Shown here piece after piece: positions 43,686 through 52,676 of a stretch of DNA of 64,000 nt; position 1 is the first letter of the stretch, and every line of letters begins with the position of its first letter. The DNA is from Morganella morganii_D (GTDB taxonomy: Bacteria; Pseudomonadota; Gammaproteobacteria; Enterobacterales; Enterobacteriaceae), in contig CP173058.1 in NCBI GenBank assembly GCA_044772875.1, forward strand, positions 2,790,001 to 2,854,000, in the 5' to 3' direction. The notes beneath the pieces were generated by a model. The model saw only the letters and a list, made by a program, of their open reading frames with translations, had not been told where the DNA came from and did no database searches. Made by a program: the position numbers and the translations under genes.

Positions 43686-46499
43686 TCAGGCAAACTTACG
43701 TTCTTCACCGTTTCCGGCTACGTTAGTCACACAGCGACCGCACAGTTCAGGATATTCACTGTCCTGACCAATATCGGTCGCGTAATGCCAGCAACGCGGA
43801 CACTTACTGCCTGCCGCTTTGCCGAATCCGATGCGCAGGCCGTCCAGCTCACTGTTTACCGCACTTTCCGGTGCCGCAGACAGCGGTTTCACATCTGCCT
43901 GAGAGGTCAGCAGTACGAAACGCAGTTCATTACCCAGGCTGTTCAGCTGTGCCGCCAGAGCATCATCCGCATACAGGGTAACCGCAGCTTCCAGCGAACC
44001 GCCGATAAGTTTATCGGCGCGGGCCTGCTCCAGCACTTTGTTGACTTCACCACGCACTGCCAGCAGCACAGCCCAGTAATCATCATTCATGCTTTCCTGT
44101 GCATTCAGCCCGAACAGGCCGTCATACCACTCTTCCGTGAAGACGTACTGCGGACGTTTGCCCGGCATCACATTCCAGATTTCATCTGCGGTGAAAGACA
44201 TGATCGGTGCCATCCAGCGAACCAAAGCTTCCGCGATATGGAACAGTGCGGTCTGGCAGCTGCGGCGTGCCAGGCCATCGCTTTTCGCGGTGTACTGGCG
44301 GTCTTTGATGATATCCAGATAGAATGACCCCATTTCCACAGAACAGAACTGCATCAGACGCTGCACCACTTCATGGAAATCATAGGCTTCATAGGATTTC
44401 ACGATATCCGCCTGTGCAGCCAGCGCGCGGCCGACAGCCCAGCGGTCTGCCACAATCATCTCTTCCGGTTTTACCATATCGGTTTCCGGATTGAAACCAT
44501 TGAGGTTGGCCAGCAGGAAACGTGCGGTGTTACGGATACGGCGGTAAGAATCCGCAGAACGTTTCAGGATTTCGTCCGAAACAGCGATTTCACCGGAGTA
44601 GTCAGTCGAAGCGACCCACAGACGCAGAATATCCGCACCGAGTTTGTTCATTACATCCTGCGGACTGATAGTGTTCCCCAGCGATTTGGACATTTTGCGG
44701 CCCTGACCATCCACGGTAAAGCCGTGAGTCAGTACTTCGCGGTACGGCGCTTTGCCTTTCATCGCAGTGGAAAGCATCAGTGAAGACATAAACCAGCCGC
44801 GATGCTGGTCAGAACCTTCCAGATACATGTCCGCTGAATTACCATGAAACTCAGGACGGGCATCCACAACGGCGAAATGTGTGGATCCGGAGTCAAACCA
44901 GACATCCAGAGTATCCGGGACTTTTTCATAGATATCTGCATCATCACCCAACAGGTCGCGCGGGTCGAGATCCCACCACGCCTGAATGCCGTGCTCTTCC
45001 ACACGTTTGGCGACGTCTTCCATCAGCTCCAGTGTGCGCGGATGCAGTTCCTGGGTCTCTTTATGGACAAACAGTGACATCGGCGTGCCCCAGGTGCGCT
45101 GGCGGGAGATGCACCAGTCAGGACGGTTTTCCACCATCGCGGTAATACGTGCTTCGCCCCAGCCCGGAATCCATTTCACGCCTTTGATTTCATTCAGAGA
45201 CTGCGGACGCAGACCGTTCACATCCATCCCGATAAACCACTGCGGCGTGGCACGGAAAATGACCGGCGTTTTGTGACGCCAGCAGCACGGATAGCTGTGC
45301 GAAATATTTTCGCTGTGCAGCAGTGCGCCTTTCTCTTTCAGCAGTTCCAAAATGATGTCATTGGCTTTCAGCACAAACACACCATCCAGTGACGGATAAG
45401 TGCCGCTGACATAACAACCGTTCGGGCCGACCGGGTTGGCGGTTTCCAGGCCGTATTTCTGGCCGATCACATAATCGTCAGGGCCGTGGCCGGGCGCAGT
45501 ATGCACAGCACCGGTACCCGCATCCAGAGTGACGTGGTCGCCGAGAATAGCAGGGACATCAAAGCCCATAAACGGGTGACTGAAACGCAGCAGTTCCAGG
45601 TCACTGCCTTTGCAGTCCGCTTCAACAATCCAGCTGGTGATACCGGCGCGTTTCATCACGCTTTCCACCAGGTCAGCGGCCAGAATCAGGCGCTCGTCGT
45701 TCACACGGACTAACTGATAATCAAATTCCGGATTCAGGGAGATAGCGCGGTTCGCCGGTAATGTCCACGGAGTGGTGGTCCAGATAACCAGAGAGACCGG
45801 CAACCCATCATTTCTCACGCCGAATTTGCCGTAAACGGCATCCGCATCAACGGCTGTGAAACGCACGTCAATGGACGGAGAGGTTTTGTCGTAATATTCC
45901 ACTTCCGCTTCCGCCAGGGAAGAGGCACAGGATGTACACCAGTGAACCGGTTTTGCCCCTTTGACCAGATGGCCGTTGGCAATGACTTTTGCCAGTGCAC
46001 GGATAATATGTGCTTCAGTTTTGAAGTCCATGGTCAGGTACGGATGATCCCAGTCACCCAGCACGCCCAGACGGATAAAATCTTCTTTCTGGCCTGCAAT
46101 CTGCTCTTTTGCGTATTCGCGGCAGGCGGCACGGAACTCAGCCGGCGTGACTTTGTCACCCGGTTTGCCAATCACCTGCTCTACTTTGTGTTCAATCGGT
46201 AAGCCGTGGCAGTCCCAGCCCGGAATATACGGGGAGTCGAAACCGGCCATGCCTTTGGATTTAATAATAATATCTTTGAGAATTTTATTGACTGAGTGAC
46301 CAATGTGAATGCTGCCGTTCGCATACGGAGGGCCGTCATGCAGGATAAATGTTTTTTTACCGGTTTTGGCTTTACGGATAGCCTGGTACAGACCTTCTTT
46401 GTACCAGCGTTTCAGCATATCAGGTTCGCGCTTTGCTAAGTCCCCGCGCATAGGGAACCCTGTCTCCGGGAGATTCAGGGTATTTTTATAGTCACTCAT
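43686..46499 (-). CDS. ileS: Isoleucyl-tRNA synthetase
   Basis: Class I synthetase that charges tRNA-Ile and edits misactivated valine. The product is 937 aa (E. coli 938). HIGH-type PPYANGSIHIGHSVNK (~58-73), the CP1 editing domain, KMSKSLGN (~602-609) and the C-terminal zinc motif CPRCWHYATD..CGRC are all present. It is the bacterial form, sensitive to mupirocin in principle. It sits between ribF (28 bp upstream) and lspA. Confidence 0.97.
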   Translation of the reverse strand: MSDYKNTLNLPETGFPMRGDLAKREPDMLKRWYKEGLYQAIRKAKTGKKTFILHDGPPYANGSIHIGHSVNKILKDIIIKSKGMAGFDSPYIPGWDCHGLPIEHKVEQVIGKPGDKVTPAEFRAACREYAKEQIAGQKEDFIRLGVLGDWDHPYLTMDFKTEAHIIRALAKVIANGHLVKGAKPVHWCTSCASSLAEAEVEYYDKTSPSIDVRFTAVDADAVYGKFGVRNDGLPVSLVIWTTTPWTLPANRAISLNPEFDYQLVRVNDERLILAADLVESVMKRAGITSWIVEADCKGSDLELLRFSHPFMGFDVPAILGDHVTLDAGTGAVHTAPGHGPDDYVIGQKYGLETANPVGPNGCYVSGTYPSLDGVFVLKANDIILELLKEKGALLHSENISHSYPCCWRHKTPVIFRATPQWFIGMDVNGLRPQSLNEIKGVKWIPGWGEARITAMVENRPDWCISRQRTWGTPMSLFVHKETQELHPRTLELMEDVAKRVEEHGIQAWWDLDPRDLLGDDADIYEKVPDTLDVWFDSGSTHFAVVDARPEFHGNSADMYLEGSDQHRGWFMSSLMLSTAMKGKAPYREVLTHGFTVDGQGRKMSKSLGNTISPQDVMNKLGADILRLWVASTDYSGEIAVSDEILKRSADSYRRIRNTARFLLANLNGFNPETDMVKPEEMIVADRWAVGRALAAQADIVKSYEAYDFHEVVQRLMQFCSVEMGSFYLDIIKDRQYTAKSDGLARRSCQTALFHIAEALVRWMAPIMSFTADEIWNVMPGKRPQYVFTEEWYDGLFGLNAQESMNDDYWAVLLAVRGEVNKVLEQARADKLIGGSLEAAVTLYADDALAAQLNSLGNELRFVLLTSQADVKPLSAAPESAVNSELDGLRIGFGKAAGSKCPRCWHYATDIGQDSEYPELCGRCVTNVAGNGEERKFA

Positions 46500-46526
46500 T
46501 CGATTCTCAGTTCCAATATTATTCCG

Positions 46527-47471
46527 TTAAACACATAACGAGGGGTTGGATTGTAAAAATTCCCTTGCCGCAATCTCATCCCGCGCGATTTGCGCTTTCA
46601 GCTCATCAAGTGAGGCAAACCGCTGTTCATTTCGCAATTTCTTGCGCAGTACCACATCCGGATGCTGCCCGTATAAATCCATTGCCGCATCAATCAGATG
46701 AACTTCCAGTTGCCGGCCCTTACCCTGTACTGTCGGGCGGGAGCCGATATTGGCCACACCCGGCAACGGATGCGGCCCGAGGCCGTATACATCTACGGCA
46801 TACACACCGTTTACCGGTGCTGCCAGACGTTTCAGGGGGATATTGGCGGTCGGAAAACCGATGGTACGCCCGAGTTCATTGCCGTGTACCACCCGCCCGC
46901 TGATGCGGTAAGGGTGCCCGAGCAGTGCTTCGGCCTGTGCCAGATCGTCGTTTTCCAGCGCACGGCGGATTGCCGTGCTGCTGATCCGTTTGCCGTTATC
47001 ACAAAAACTTTCCGTGCTGCGGACCGTGAAACCATACTGTTTCCCCGCCTCACACAGCCCGTTAAAATTTCCCTGACGATTTTTTCCGAAACGAAAATCA
47101 TCCCCGACCACCAGAAATTTCACCCCCAGCTGCTCAACCAGCAGATGTGAGATAAAGGCATCCGGTGTCAGCGATGCAAATTGTTTGCTGAATTTAACAC
47201 ACAATAAGTAGTCCACACCGTACTGCGCAAGATATTTTACCTTATCGCGCAGCCGGGTCAGGCGTGCCGGCGCTTTATCCGGTGCAAAAAATTCCAGCGG
47301 CTGCGGTTCGAAGATCATGACGACCGACGGCAGCCCCAGACGTTTTCCTTCCTGTGCCAGATGTGACAGTAATGCCTGATGTCCGCGATGAACGCCATCA
47401 AAATTACCGATAGTCAGCACGCAACCATGGTGACGCGCACGAATATTGTGAGTACCGCGAATTAGCTCCAT
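46527..47471 (-). CDS. ribF: Bifunctional riboflavin kinase / FMN adenylyltransferase
   Basis: RibF phosphorylates riboflavin to FMN and adenylylates FMN to FAD. The product is 314 aa (E. coli 313). The N-terminal FMN adenylyltransferase has LTIGNFDGVHRGHQALL and SSTAIRRAL; the C-terminal kinase has GRTIGFPTANIPL and VHLIDAAMDLYG. With ribB, it produces the FMN that the riboswitch upstream of ribB senses. It leads the ribF-ileS-lspA run and is divergent from rpsT. Confidence 0.96.
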   Translation of the reverse strand: MELIRGTHNIRARHHGCVLTIGNFDGVHRGHQALLSHLAQEGKRLGLPSVVMIFEPQPLEFFAPDKAPARLTRLRDKVKYLAQYGVDYLLCVKFSKQFASLTPDAFISHLLVEQLGVKFLVVGDDFRFGKNRQGNFNGLCEAGKQYGFTVRSTESFCDNGKRISSTAIRRALENDDLAQAEALLGHPYRISGRVVHGNELGRTIGFPTANIPLKRLAAPVNGVYAVDVYGLGPHPLPGVANIGSRPTVQGKGRQLEVHLIDAAMDLYGQHPDVVLRKKLRNEQRFASLDELKAQIARDEIAAREFLQSNPSLCV

Positions 47472-47822
47472 AGCCGGCTCAATACAGTCAAAATTAGTCC
47501 GATTATACCTTGTCCGCCGCGTCAGGTTAACCCACTAATGCGGCTGAATCGCGAATTCTCTGTACAAAAAGCGAAGTATCCCCCTCTCCGGAAAGTGAAA
47601 AATAAATTTTTTCGTCAGAATCTTACCATCCGGACGACTTTTTTCCGTGTAAGGGCTGTATTCCCGCCGCGTAAACTGATAAAATCCCCGCCCATCACAA
47701 CGTACATTTGCGTCGCTGTACAACGACGCATATTTGCACAAATCCATTGACAAAATAAAGCGGAGCAGGCATATTCCTCCACCTTTGTATTGTCCTCGAA
47801 GAATATATTTGGGAGTTGGACC
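47472..47822. other. Divergent intergenic region ribF-rpsT
   Basis: Carries the rpsT promoter (47747-47775). An imperfect inverted repeat, TGCGTCG (47709-47715) and CGACGCA (47724-47730), lies just upstream of the promoter. No stable ORF or RNA gene is evident. Confidence 0.55.
47747..47775 (+). promoter_or_regulatory. rpsT promoter
   Basis: TTGACA (47747-47752), 17-bp spacer, CATATT (47770-47775), followed by CCTCC. This matches the E. coli rpsT P2 promoter region closely (TTGACA and GGCATATTCCTCC). Confidence 0.8.
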
Positions 47823-48083
47823 TTGGCTAATATCAAATCAGCTAAGAAACGCGCCATTCAGTCTGAAAAACGTCGCCAGCACAATGCTAGCCGTCGTTCT
47901 ATGGTGCGCACCTTTATCAAGAAGGTTTACGCTGCTATCGCTGCCGGCGACAAAGAAGCTGCTCAGAACGCATTTAATGACATGCAACCACTTGTGGATC
48001 GTCACGCTGCAAAAGGCCTGATCCATAAGAACAAGGCTGCCCGTCATAAGGCGAACCTGGCTGCTCAGATCAAAGCAATGTAA
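47823..48083 (+). CDS. rpsT: 30S ribosomal protein S20
   Basis: S20 binds 16S rRNA in the body of the 30S subunit. The product is 86 residues plus initiator in E. coli-like form (ANIKSAKKRAIQSEKRRQ...), ending KANLAAQIKAM. The start is TTG at 47823, also the unusual UUG start of E. coli rpsT, used in S20 autoregulation. A frame extending to 47790 has no support. A strong terminator follows. Confidence 0.97.
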   Translation: MANIKSAKKRAIQSEKRRQHNASRRSMVRTFIKKVYAAIAAGDKEAAQNAFNDMQPLVDRHAAKGLIHKNKAARHKANLAAQIKAM

Positions 48084-48100
48084 TCTGATTGTGCAGACAT

Positions 48101-48128
48101 AAAAAAACCGGCTCACGCCGGTTTTTTT
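48101..48128. terminator. Bidirectional terminator rpsT/nhaR
   Basis: AACCGGC (48106-48112), loop TCAC, GCCGGTT (48117-48123), with A7 before and T7 after; serves rpsT and the convergent nhaR. Confidence 0.9.
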
Positions 48129-48144
48129 ATGTCCTTTTTCTGCC

Positions 48145-49074
48145 TTAGTCCGGCAACCCGATATCCGCCGCCGACTGCGAACCGCTGAACAGCGCGGAGA
48201 AATCCTTGTTACACACCCGCTGAACTGCCGGATGCTGGATCATGCGCTCGGCAAAAATCACATAATACTCTTCTTTGATGGTATCCACCGTTCCCAGCTC
48301 GACAACATCACTGTCCGCAAAAATGCCTTTGGTGTAAAGCGACGGCGCCACAAAAATCGCATTGTGATACATACCGAATGCTTTCATCAGTGCTGCATCA
48401 TCAAATTCACCCAGAATTTCCACTTCCAGATTTTTATTGCGGATCCAGGTCAGTAACTGACGGCCAAGCATTGAGCGGCGGCCGGGCACCAGCAGACGAC
48501 GCTCTTCCAGGCATTCAGGAAACGGCTTCTGCGGCGCGGGCTGGCGGCAATAAAAGCTCATACTGCACTCTCCGAGCTTCACGGAGAACAACCCTTCCTG
48601 CTGGGTGGAATCTACCGGGCAGTCGGAAAGGATCATATCCAGCTTGTGCTGACTGAGCTGCTCCAGCAGCATTTCGTGGGTGGATTCAAAACAACGCAGA
48701 TGGATTTGCTCATGTTCCATCACCGCTGTTTCCAGCACTTTACTGACCAGGCGTTTAGACAACGCATCCGCAACCCCGACATCAAACAACAGATTGGATT
48801 CGCGGCTGTAGGTGACAATATCCAGCATTTCCTGGCTCAGCATAAACATTTTATCCGCATAGCGGAACACCAGCTGCCCCAGCTCTGACGGCACCAGACC
48901 GCGCCCCTGCCGCTTAAACAGTTTGCCGTCCAGACGTTCTTCCAGCGCCTTGATTTGGCCGGTAATGGTTTGCGGGGTCAGATAGAGAGCTTCTGCTGCC
49001 CCCACCACCGAACCTTCTTTGCAGACGTGCCAGAAATAATAGAGGTGATTGTAGTTTAAATGGGAGACTCGCAT
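48145..49074 (-). CDS. nhaR: LysR-family transcriptional activator NhaR
   Basis: NhaR activates nhaA in response to intracellular sodium and in E. coli also the pgaABCD biofilm operon. The product is 309 aa (E. coli 301). The N-terminal winged HTH reads NYNHLYYFWHVCKEGSVVGAAEALYLTPQTITGQIK; the effector domain has FDVGVADALSKRLVSKVLE and FESTHEMLLEQLSQHKLDMI. It follows nhaA by 90 bp, as in E. coli. Confidence 0.95.
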   Translation of the reverse strand: MRVSHLNYNHLYYFWHVCKEGSVVGAAEALYLTPQTITGQIKALEERLDGKLFKRQGRGLVPSELGQLVFRYADKMFMLSQEMLDIVTYSRESNLLFDVGVADALSKRLVSKVLETAVMEHEQIHLRCFESTHEMLLEQLSQHKLDMILSDCPVDSTQQEGLFSVKLGECSMSFYCRQPAPQKPFPECLEERRLLVPGRRSMLGRQLLTWIRNKNLEVEILGEFDDAALMKAFGMYHNAIFVAPSLYTKGIFADSDVVELGTVDTIKEEYYVIFAERMIQHPAVQRVCNKDFSALFSGSQSAADIGLPD

Positions 49075-49131
49075 AGTTTTTCCCGGTACATACCTTATCT
49101 TTTTTGATGATTAACTCGGAAATTCTGTTGT

Positions 49132-49158
49132 ATTCACCAGCCGGAGAGGCCGGTGAAT
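49132..49158 (-). terminator. Hairpin between nhaA and nhaR
   Basis: ATTCACCAGCC and GGCCGGTGAAT pair over 11 positions with one wobble around a short loop. No T run follows on the transcript, so it may only stabilise or attenuate the nhaA mRNA end rather than stop transcription into nhaR. Confidence 0.5.
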
Positions 49159-49164
49159 ACCGGG

Positions 49165-50343
49165 TTACTGCCGGACTGTTTTCTTCGGTAAGACAGAATG
49201 GAGCAGGAACAACCCGATGACTGCCGCCATCGTGGAACCAATCAGAATTCCCAGCTTAGAGTAGGTGTTAAATGCTTCCGGAAGTCCGGTAAATGCCAGT
49301 CCCGCGATAAAGATAGACATTGTAAAACCGATCCCGCATAACACCGATACGGCAAATATATGATTAAGAGTAATCCTCTCCGGCAGTTTTGCAAAGCCCA
49401 GTTTTACCGAAATCAGACATGCGGTGAAAATCCCCAGCGGTTTCCCGATAAACAGACCAAGCAGGATCCCCAGCGGCAGCGTACCCATCAGCGCGTCAAA
49501 TGAAATACCCTGAACACTGACACCGGCATTGGCAAAGGCGAACAGCGGCAGGATCAAAAACGCCACCCACGGATGCAGCACGTGCTCCAGTTCCTCTGAC
49601 GGCGAATGATCTCCTTCTTTATTGCGCAGCGGGATCAGGAACCCGACGATCACCCCGGCCAGTGTTGCATGCACACCGGATTTAAGAATACACACCCATA
49701 ATATCAGTCCGGCAATCATATACGCGGCGGTGTTACTGACATTGCGCCAGTTCATCACACACAGCACCACCACCATCAGCGCGGCCAGCAGCAGTGCTGT
49801 GAGTGAAACGGTTTTGGTGTAAAACAGCGCGATAATCACGATAACCCCAAGGTCATCAATAATCGCCAGCGCCAGCAGAAAGACTTTCAGCTCTGTCGGC
49901 ACCCGTTTGCCCAGCAAAGCCATCACGCCGAGAGCAAATGCAATATCTGTTGCTGCCGGAATTGCCCAGCCCTGTGCTGCGGCGGTATCCCCGCCGTTAA
50001 ACAACAGATAGACCAGCGCCGGGGCTATCATACCGCCGAGTGCGGCAATCGCCGGAAACATTGCTTTGTCACGCCCGGCCAGTGAGCCGGCCATCAGCTC
50101 TCTTTTCACTTCCAGCCCGACGACCAGGAAAAATATCGCCATCAGAGCGTCATTAATCCATAATAACAATGGTTTATCAATTTCCAGTGCCGCAAATTTT
50201 ACAGAAACCGGAATATCAAGAAACGACTGATACAACGCAGACAGCGGCGTATTTGCCATTACCAGCGCAATCAGTGCAGCTATAATCAGCAGTATGCCGC
50301 CTGCGGCTTCGAGTTTTAAGAACTGTCGGATAATTGCGGTCAT
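49165..50343 (-). CDS. nhaA: Na+/H+ antiporter NhaA
   Basis: NhaA exchanges 2 H+ for 1 Na+ at the inner membrane and is needed for salt and alkaline tolerance. The product is 392 aa (E. coli 388). Twelve hydrophobic segments can be drawn. The ion-binding aspartates lie in IPAATDIAFALGVMALLG (Asp133-like) and LALAIIDDLGVIVIIALFY (Asp163/Asp164-like). ATG 50343 follows AAAGGAGTTAACCC, a strong site. nhaR is downstream. Confidence 0.96.
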   Translation of the reverse strand: MTAIIRQFLKLEAAGGILLIIAALIALVMANTPLSALYQSFLDIPVSVKFAALEIDKPLLLWINDALMAIFFLVVGLEVKRELMAGSLAGRDKAMFPAIAALGGMIAPALVYLLFNGGDTAAAQGWAIPAATDIAFALGVMALLGKRVPTELKVFLLALAIIDDLGVIVIIALFYTKTVSLTALLLAALMVVVLCVMNWRNVSNTAAYMIAGLILWVCILKSGVHATLAGVIVGFLIPLRNKEGDHSPSEELEHVLHPWVAFLILPLFAFANAGVSVQGISFDALMGTLPLGILLGLFIGKPLGIFTACLISVKLGFAKLPERITLNHIFAVSVLCGIGFTMSIFIAGLAFTGLPEAFNTYSKLGILIGSTMAAVIGLFLLHSVLPKKTVRQ

Positions 50344-50669
50344 GGGTTAACTCCTTTGAGACTATCGGCGTTAATATTATGCAAACAATTAACTCGAAAA
50401 AAGCAGATTATTTAGCGGTAACAACTCGTATATTCCTTGCAATTCAGGGTTTGTATCACAGAATATCCTGACAAATGCGCTTTAATTAACCATATATTAA
50501 CATTTTGTTTTCGATCAAGTATATCTATCTCATGATCCATTATATCGGCAGATATTCTGCTATCGTTACCGATGTTCACTGAATAAAACAGGTTATCCCA
50601 TGTACGCCACGCTGTTTTTCCGGGTATCGCAGTGATGACCATCTACTCCGGCGTGGTGTCAGTTCCCGC
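50344..50669. other. Region upstream of nhaA
   Basis: A/T-rich; presumably holds the NhaR-dependent nhaA promoter. I see no conserved ORF. Its far end grades into the transporter remnant at 50670-50900. Confidence 0.4.
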
Positions 50670-50900
50670 TCTGCTTTGACCCGGCCTGACCGGCGGGATC
50701 CTGCAAATTTCAGCTACGGCATTGTGATATGGGCGATGAGACAGGCACCGATTATGATTGTCGCAGCGTTACGGGAGACCAGCGTGCTGTTCGCATTGCT
50801 GCTCTCCGTGTATTTCCTGAAAGAGAAGCCGACACCCGCCCGGATTCCGGCCGCCTGTATTATTGTGGCCGGGGTGATTGTGACAAAACCGGGCAGTTAG
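50670..50900 (+). pseudogene. Remnant of an EamA/DMT-family transporter (C-terminal end only)
   Basis: The frame to TAG at 50898 encodes SYGIVIWAMRQAPIMIVAALRETSVLFALLLSVYFLKEKPTPARI and ends VAGVIVTKPGS, the last two helices of an EamA-type permease (normally ~280-300 aa). About ten codons upstream, GGILQIS continues the family pattern in another frame, indicating a frameshift near 50710, and further upstream only stops are found. No N-terminal part remains. The stop overlaps the stop of the opposite gene (50897-50899). Confidence 0.75.
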
Positions 50901-51310
50901 TCCGGATTGTTATCATACAACCGGTTCAGTCCGGCAAGGTCAATTTCACCGGCAATGATTTCCACCGGTGTTCTGAGAAACGGTTTTGCATGGTTCTCCG
51001 CGATCTTCTGTATATGCCCCGTCATCTGATCTTTACTGAATTTCAGCTGAGTCAGTGTATCCGCCAGCCGGGTATTCTGCTGCCGATCGGCCTCCGTAAT
51101 TGCTTCATTAAATTCCCTGTGCGATGTTGCAGCAATATCCCGGGCGGAAAGATACGGACTGAAGGCCGAAACCTGCTGTGCTGTATTCTGCACACCCAAA
51201 ATCAGCAGGCCGATCAGCCGGTGACTATCACCACCTGCTGTACTGCTGATAAACCGGGAAACAGAAATATCCTGTGATACGGAAGATGAGGTGAGAACAG
51301 GTGTATACAT
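50897..51310 (-). CDS. Hypothetical protein, 137 aa
   Basis: I do not recognise this protein. ATG 51310 follows AAGGAT at a good distance; the frame extends 42 codons upstream but through the dnaJ terminator, so it is not used. The sequence has a Ser/Thr-rich N-terminus (MYTPVLTSSSVSQDISVS), a short hydrophobic patch (LIGLLILGVQNTAQQ), and a helical charged middle (FNEAITEADRQQNTRL, LTQLKFSKDQM). No signal peptide or membrane helix is convincing. It sits between nhaA and dnaJ, where E. coli has the hokC/sokC locus. It seems to be accessory. Confidence 0.6.
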   Translation of the reverse strand: MYTPVLTSSSVSQDISVSRFISSTAGGDSHRLIGLLILGVQNTAQQVSAFSPYLSARDIAATSHREFNEAITEADRQQNTRLADTLTQLKFSKDQMTGHIQKIAENHAKPFLRTPVEIIAGEIDLAGLNRLYDNNPD

Positions 51311-51381
51311 ATCATGATCCTTATAATGAATTGATAAGAAACAATAAAGTAATACCGCCGGATAACCTGCAAAAAAAACAC

Positions 51382-51415
51382 AAAAAACCGGCCGGGAAGA
51401 TGACCCCGGCCGGTT
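51382..51415 (-). terminator. Intrinsic terminator of dnaKJ
   Basis: Read leftward, AACCGGCCGGG and CCCGGCCGGTT (51386-51415) pair over 11 bp, then T6. It lies 26 bases past the dnaJ stop. Confidence 0.9.
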
Positions 51416-51440
51416 ATTATATCGCTTATCTGACAATGAC

Positions 51441-52574
51441 TTATTTGGTCAGGTCATCAAAGAATTTTTTCACGCCGTCAAAGAAGCGTTTTGCTTTCGG
51501 GCTGTTGTTATGACCGCTCTGGCCTTCAACAGATTCACCGAACTCACGTAACAGTTCTTTCTGTTTTTCGCTCAGTTTCACCGGGGTTTCCACCACCACA
51601 CGACACATCAGGTCGCCCTGAATTCCGCCGCGCGCCGGTCTGACACCTTTGCCTTTCATGCGGAACAGTTTGCCGGTCTGAGTTTCTGCCGGGATTTTCA
51701 GCTTAACGCGCCCGTCCAGTGTCGGTACTTCAATCTCACCGCCCAGCGCCGCAATGGCAAAGCCAATCGGCACTTCACAGTAGAGATTGCTGCCGTCACG
51801 CTCGAAGATGCTGTGCTGGCGGACATGAACCTCGACATACAAATCGCCTGCCGGAGCGCCCATTTCGCCTGCTTCACCTTCACCGGTCAGACGGATACGA
51901 TCGCCGGTATCCATCCCCGCCGGGATTTTAACTGACAGGGTTTTATAGCGTTCAACACGCCCGTGACCATGACACTTACTGCACGGATCTTTAATGATTT
52001 TACCGCGGCCGTGACAGGTCGGACACGCCTGCTGCACCGCAAAAAAGCCCTGGCGCATCTGCACCTGACCCATACCGTGACAGGTCGGACACTCCTGCGG
52101 TTCAGTACCTTCTTTCGCCCCGCTGCCATGACATTTATCACAGGTCTCCAGGGTCGGAATACGGATCTCTTTGGTCACACCACGAACCGCTTCTTCAAGG
52201 GTCAGTTCGATATTGTAACGCAGGTCTGCTCCGCGTGCCGCGCGTTGCTGACGGCGACCACCACCAAAAATATCACCGAAGACGTCACCAAAGATATCAC
52301 CGAAGTCAGCACCGCCGAAACCGCCGCCGCCGCCACCCATACCGCCCTGCTCAAATGCCGCGTGGCCGTATTGGTCATAAGCCGCACGTTTCTGTGCGTC
52401 GGTGAGGATCTCGTAAGCTTCTTTAATTTCTTTGAATTTATCTTCCGCGTCTTTATCACCCTGATTACGGTCAGGGTGATATTTCATCGCAAGGCGTTTG
52501 TAGGCTTTTTTAATCTCTTTGTCATCCGCAGACTTCGAGACGCCCAACACCTCGTAGTAATCTTTTTTTGCCAT
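51441..52574 (-). CDS. dnaJ: Chaperone protein DnaJ
   Basis: DnaJ delivers unfolded proteins to DnaK and stimulates its ATPase. The product is 377 aa (E. coli 376). Domains in order: J domain (~1-70) with HPDRNQGD, Gly/Phe-rich linker (GGMGGGGGGFGG), zinc finger with four CxxCxGxG repeats (CDKCHGSG, CPTCHGMG, CPTCHGRG, CSKCHGHG), then the C-terminal substrate-binding domain. It follows dnaK by 102 bp with a hairpin in the gap. Confidence 0.97.
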   Translation of the reverse strand: MAKKDYYEVLGVSKSADDKEIKKAYKRLAMKYHPDRNQGDKDAEDKFKEIKEAYEILTDAQKRAAYDQYGHAAFEQGGMGGGGGGFGGADFGDIFGDVFGDIFGGGRRQQRAARGADLRYNIELTLEEAVRGVTKEIRIPTLETCDKCHGSGAKEGTEPQECPTCHGMGQVQMRQGFFAVQQACPTCHGRGKIIKDPCSKCHGHGRVERYKTLSVKIPAGMDTGDRIRLTGEGEAGEMGAPAGDLYVEVHVRQHSIFERDGSNLYCEVPIGFAIAALGGEIEVPTLDGRVKLKIPAETQTGKLFRMKGKGVRPARGGIQGDLMCRVVVETPVKLSEKQKELLREFGESVEGQSGHNNSPKAKRFFDGVKKFFDDLTK

Positions 52575-52598
52575 CCGTTTTGTCCCTTAACACAAGCA

Positions 52599-52628
52599 CA
52601 CGGGCGCAGAGTTTCCTCAACGCCCGTG
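52599..52628 (-). promoter_or_regulatory. Hairpin in the dnaK-dnaJ spacer
   Basis: CACGGGCG (52599-52606) and CGCCCGTG (52621-52628) form an 8-bp stem with an inner GAG-GAAA-CTC stem. The E. coli spacer carries a similar structure. It likely modulates the dnaK:dnaJ ratio or mRNA processing; no T run follows. Confidence 0.55.
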
Positions 52629-52676
52629 CCGGTTTTCAGTGATTAATAACAGTCATCACCGCGCCCGCTAAGGGCC

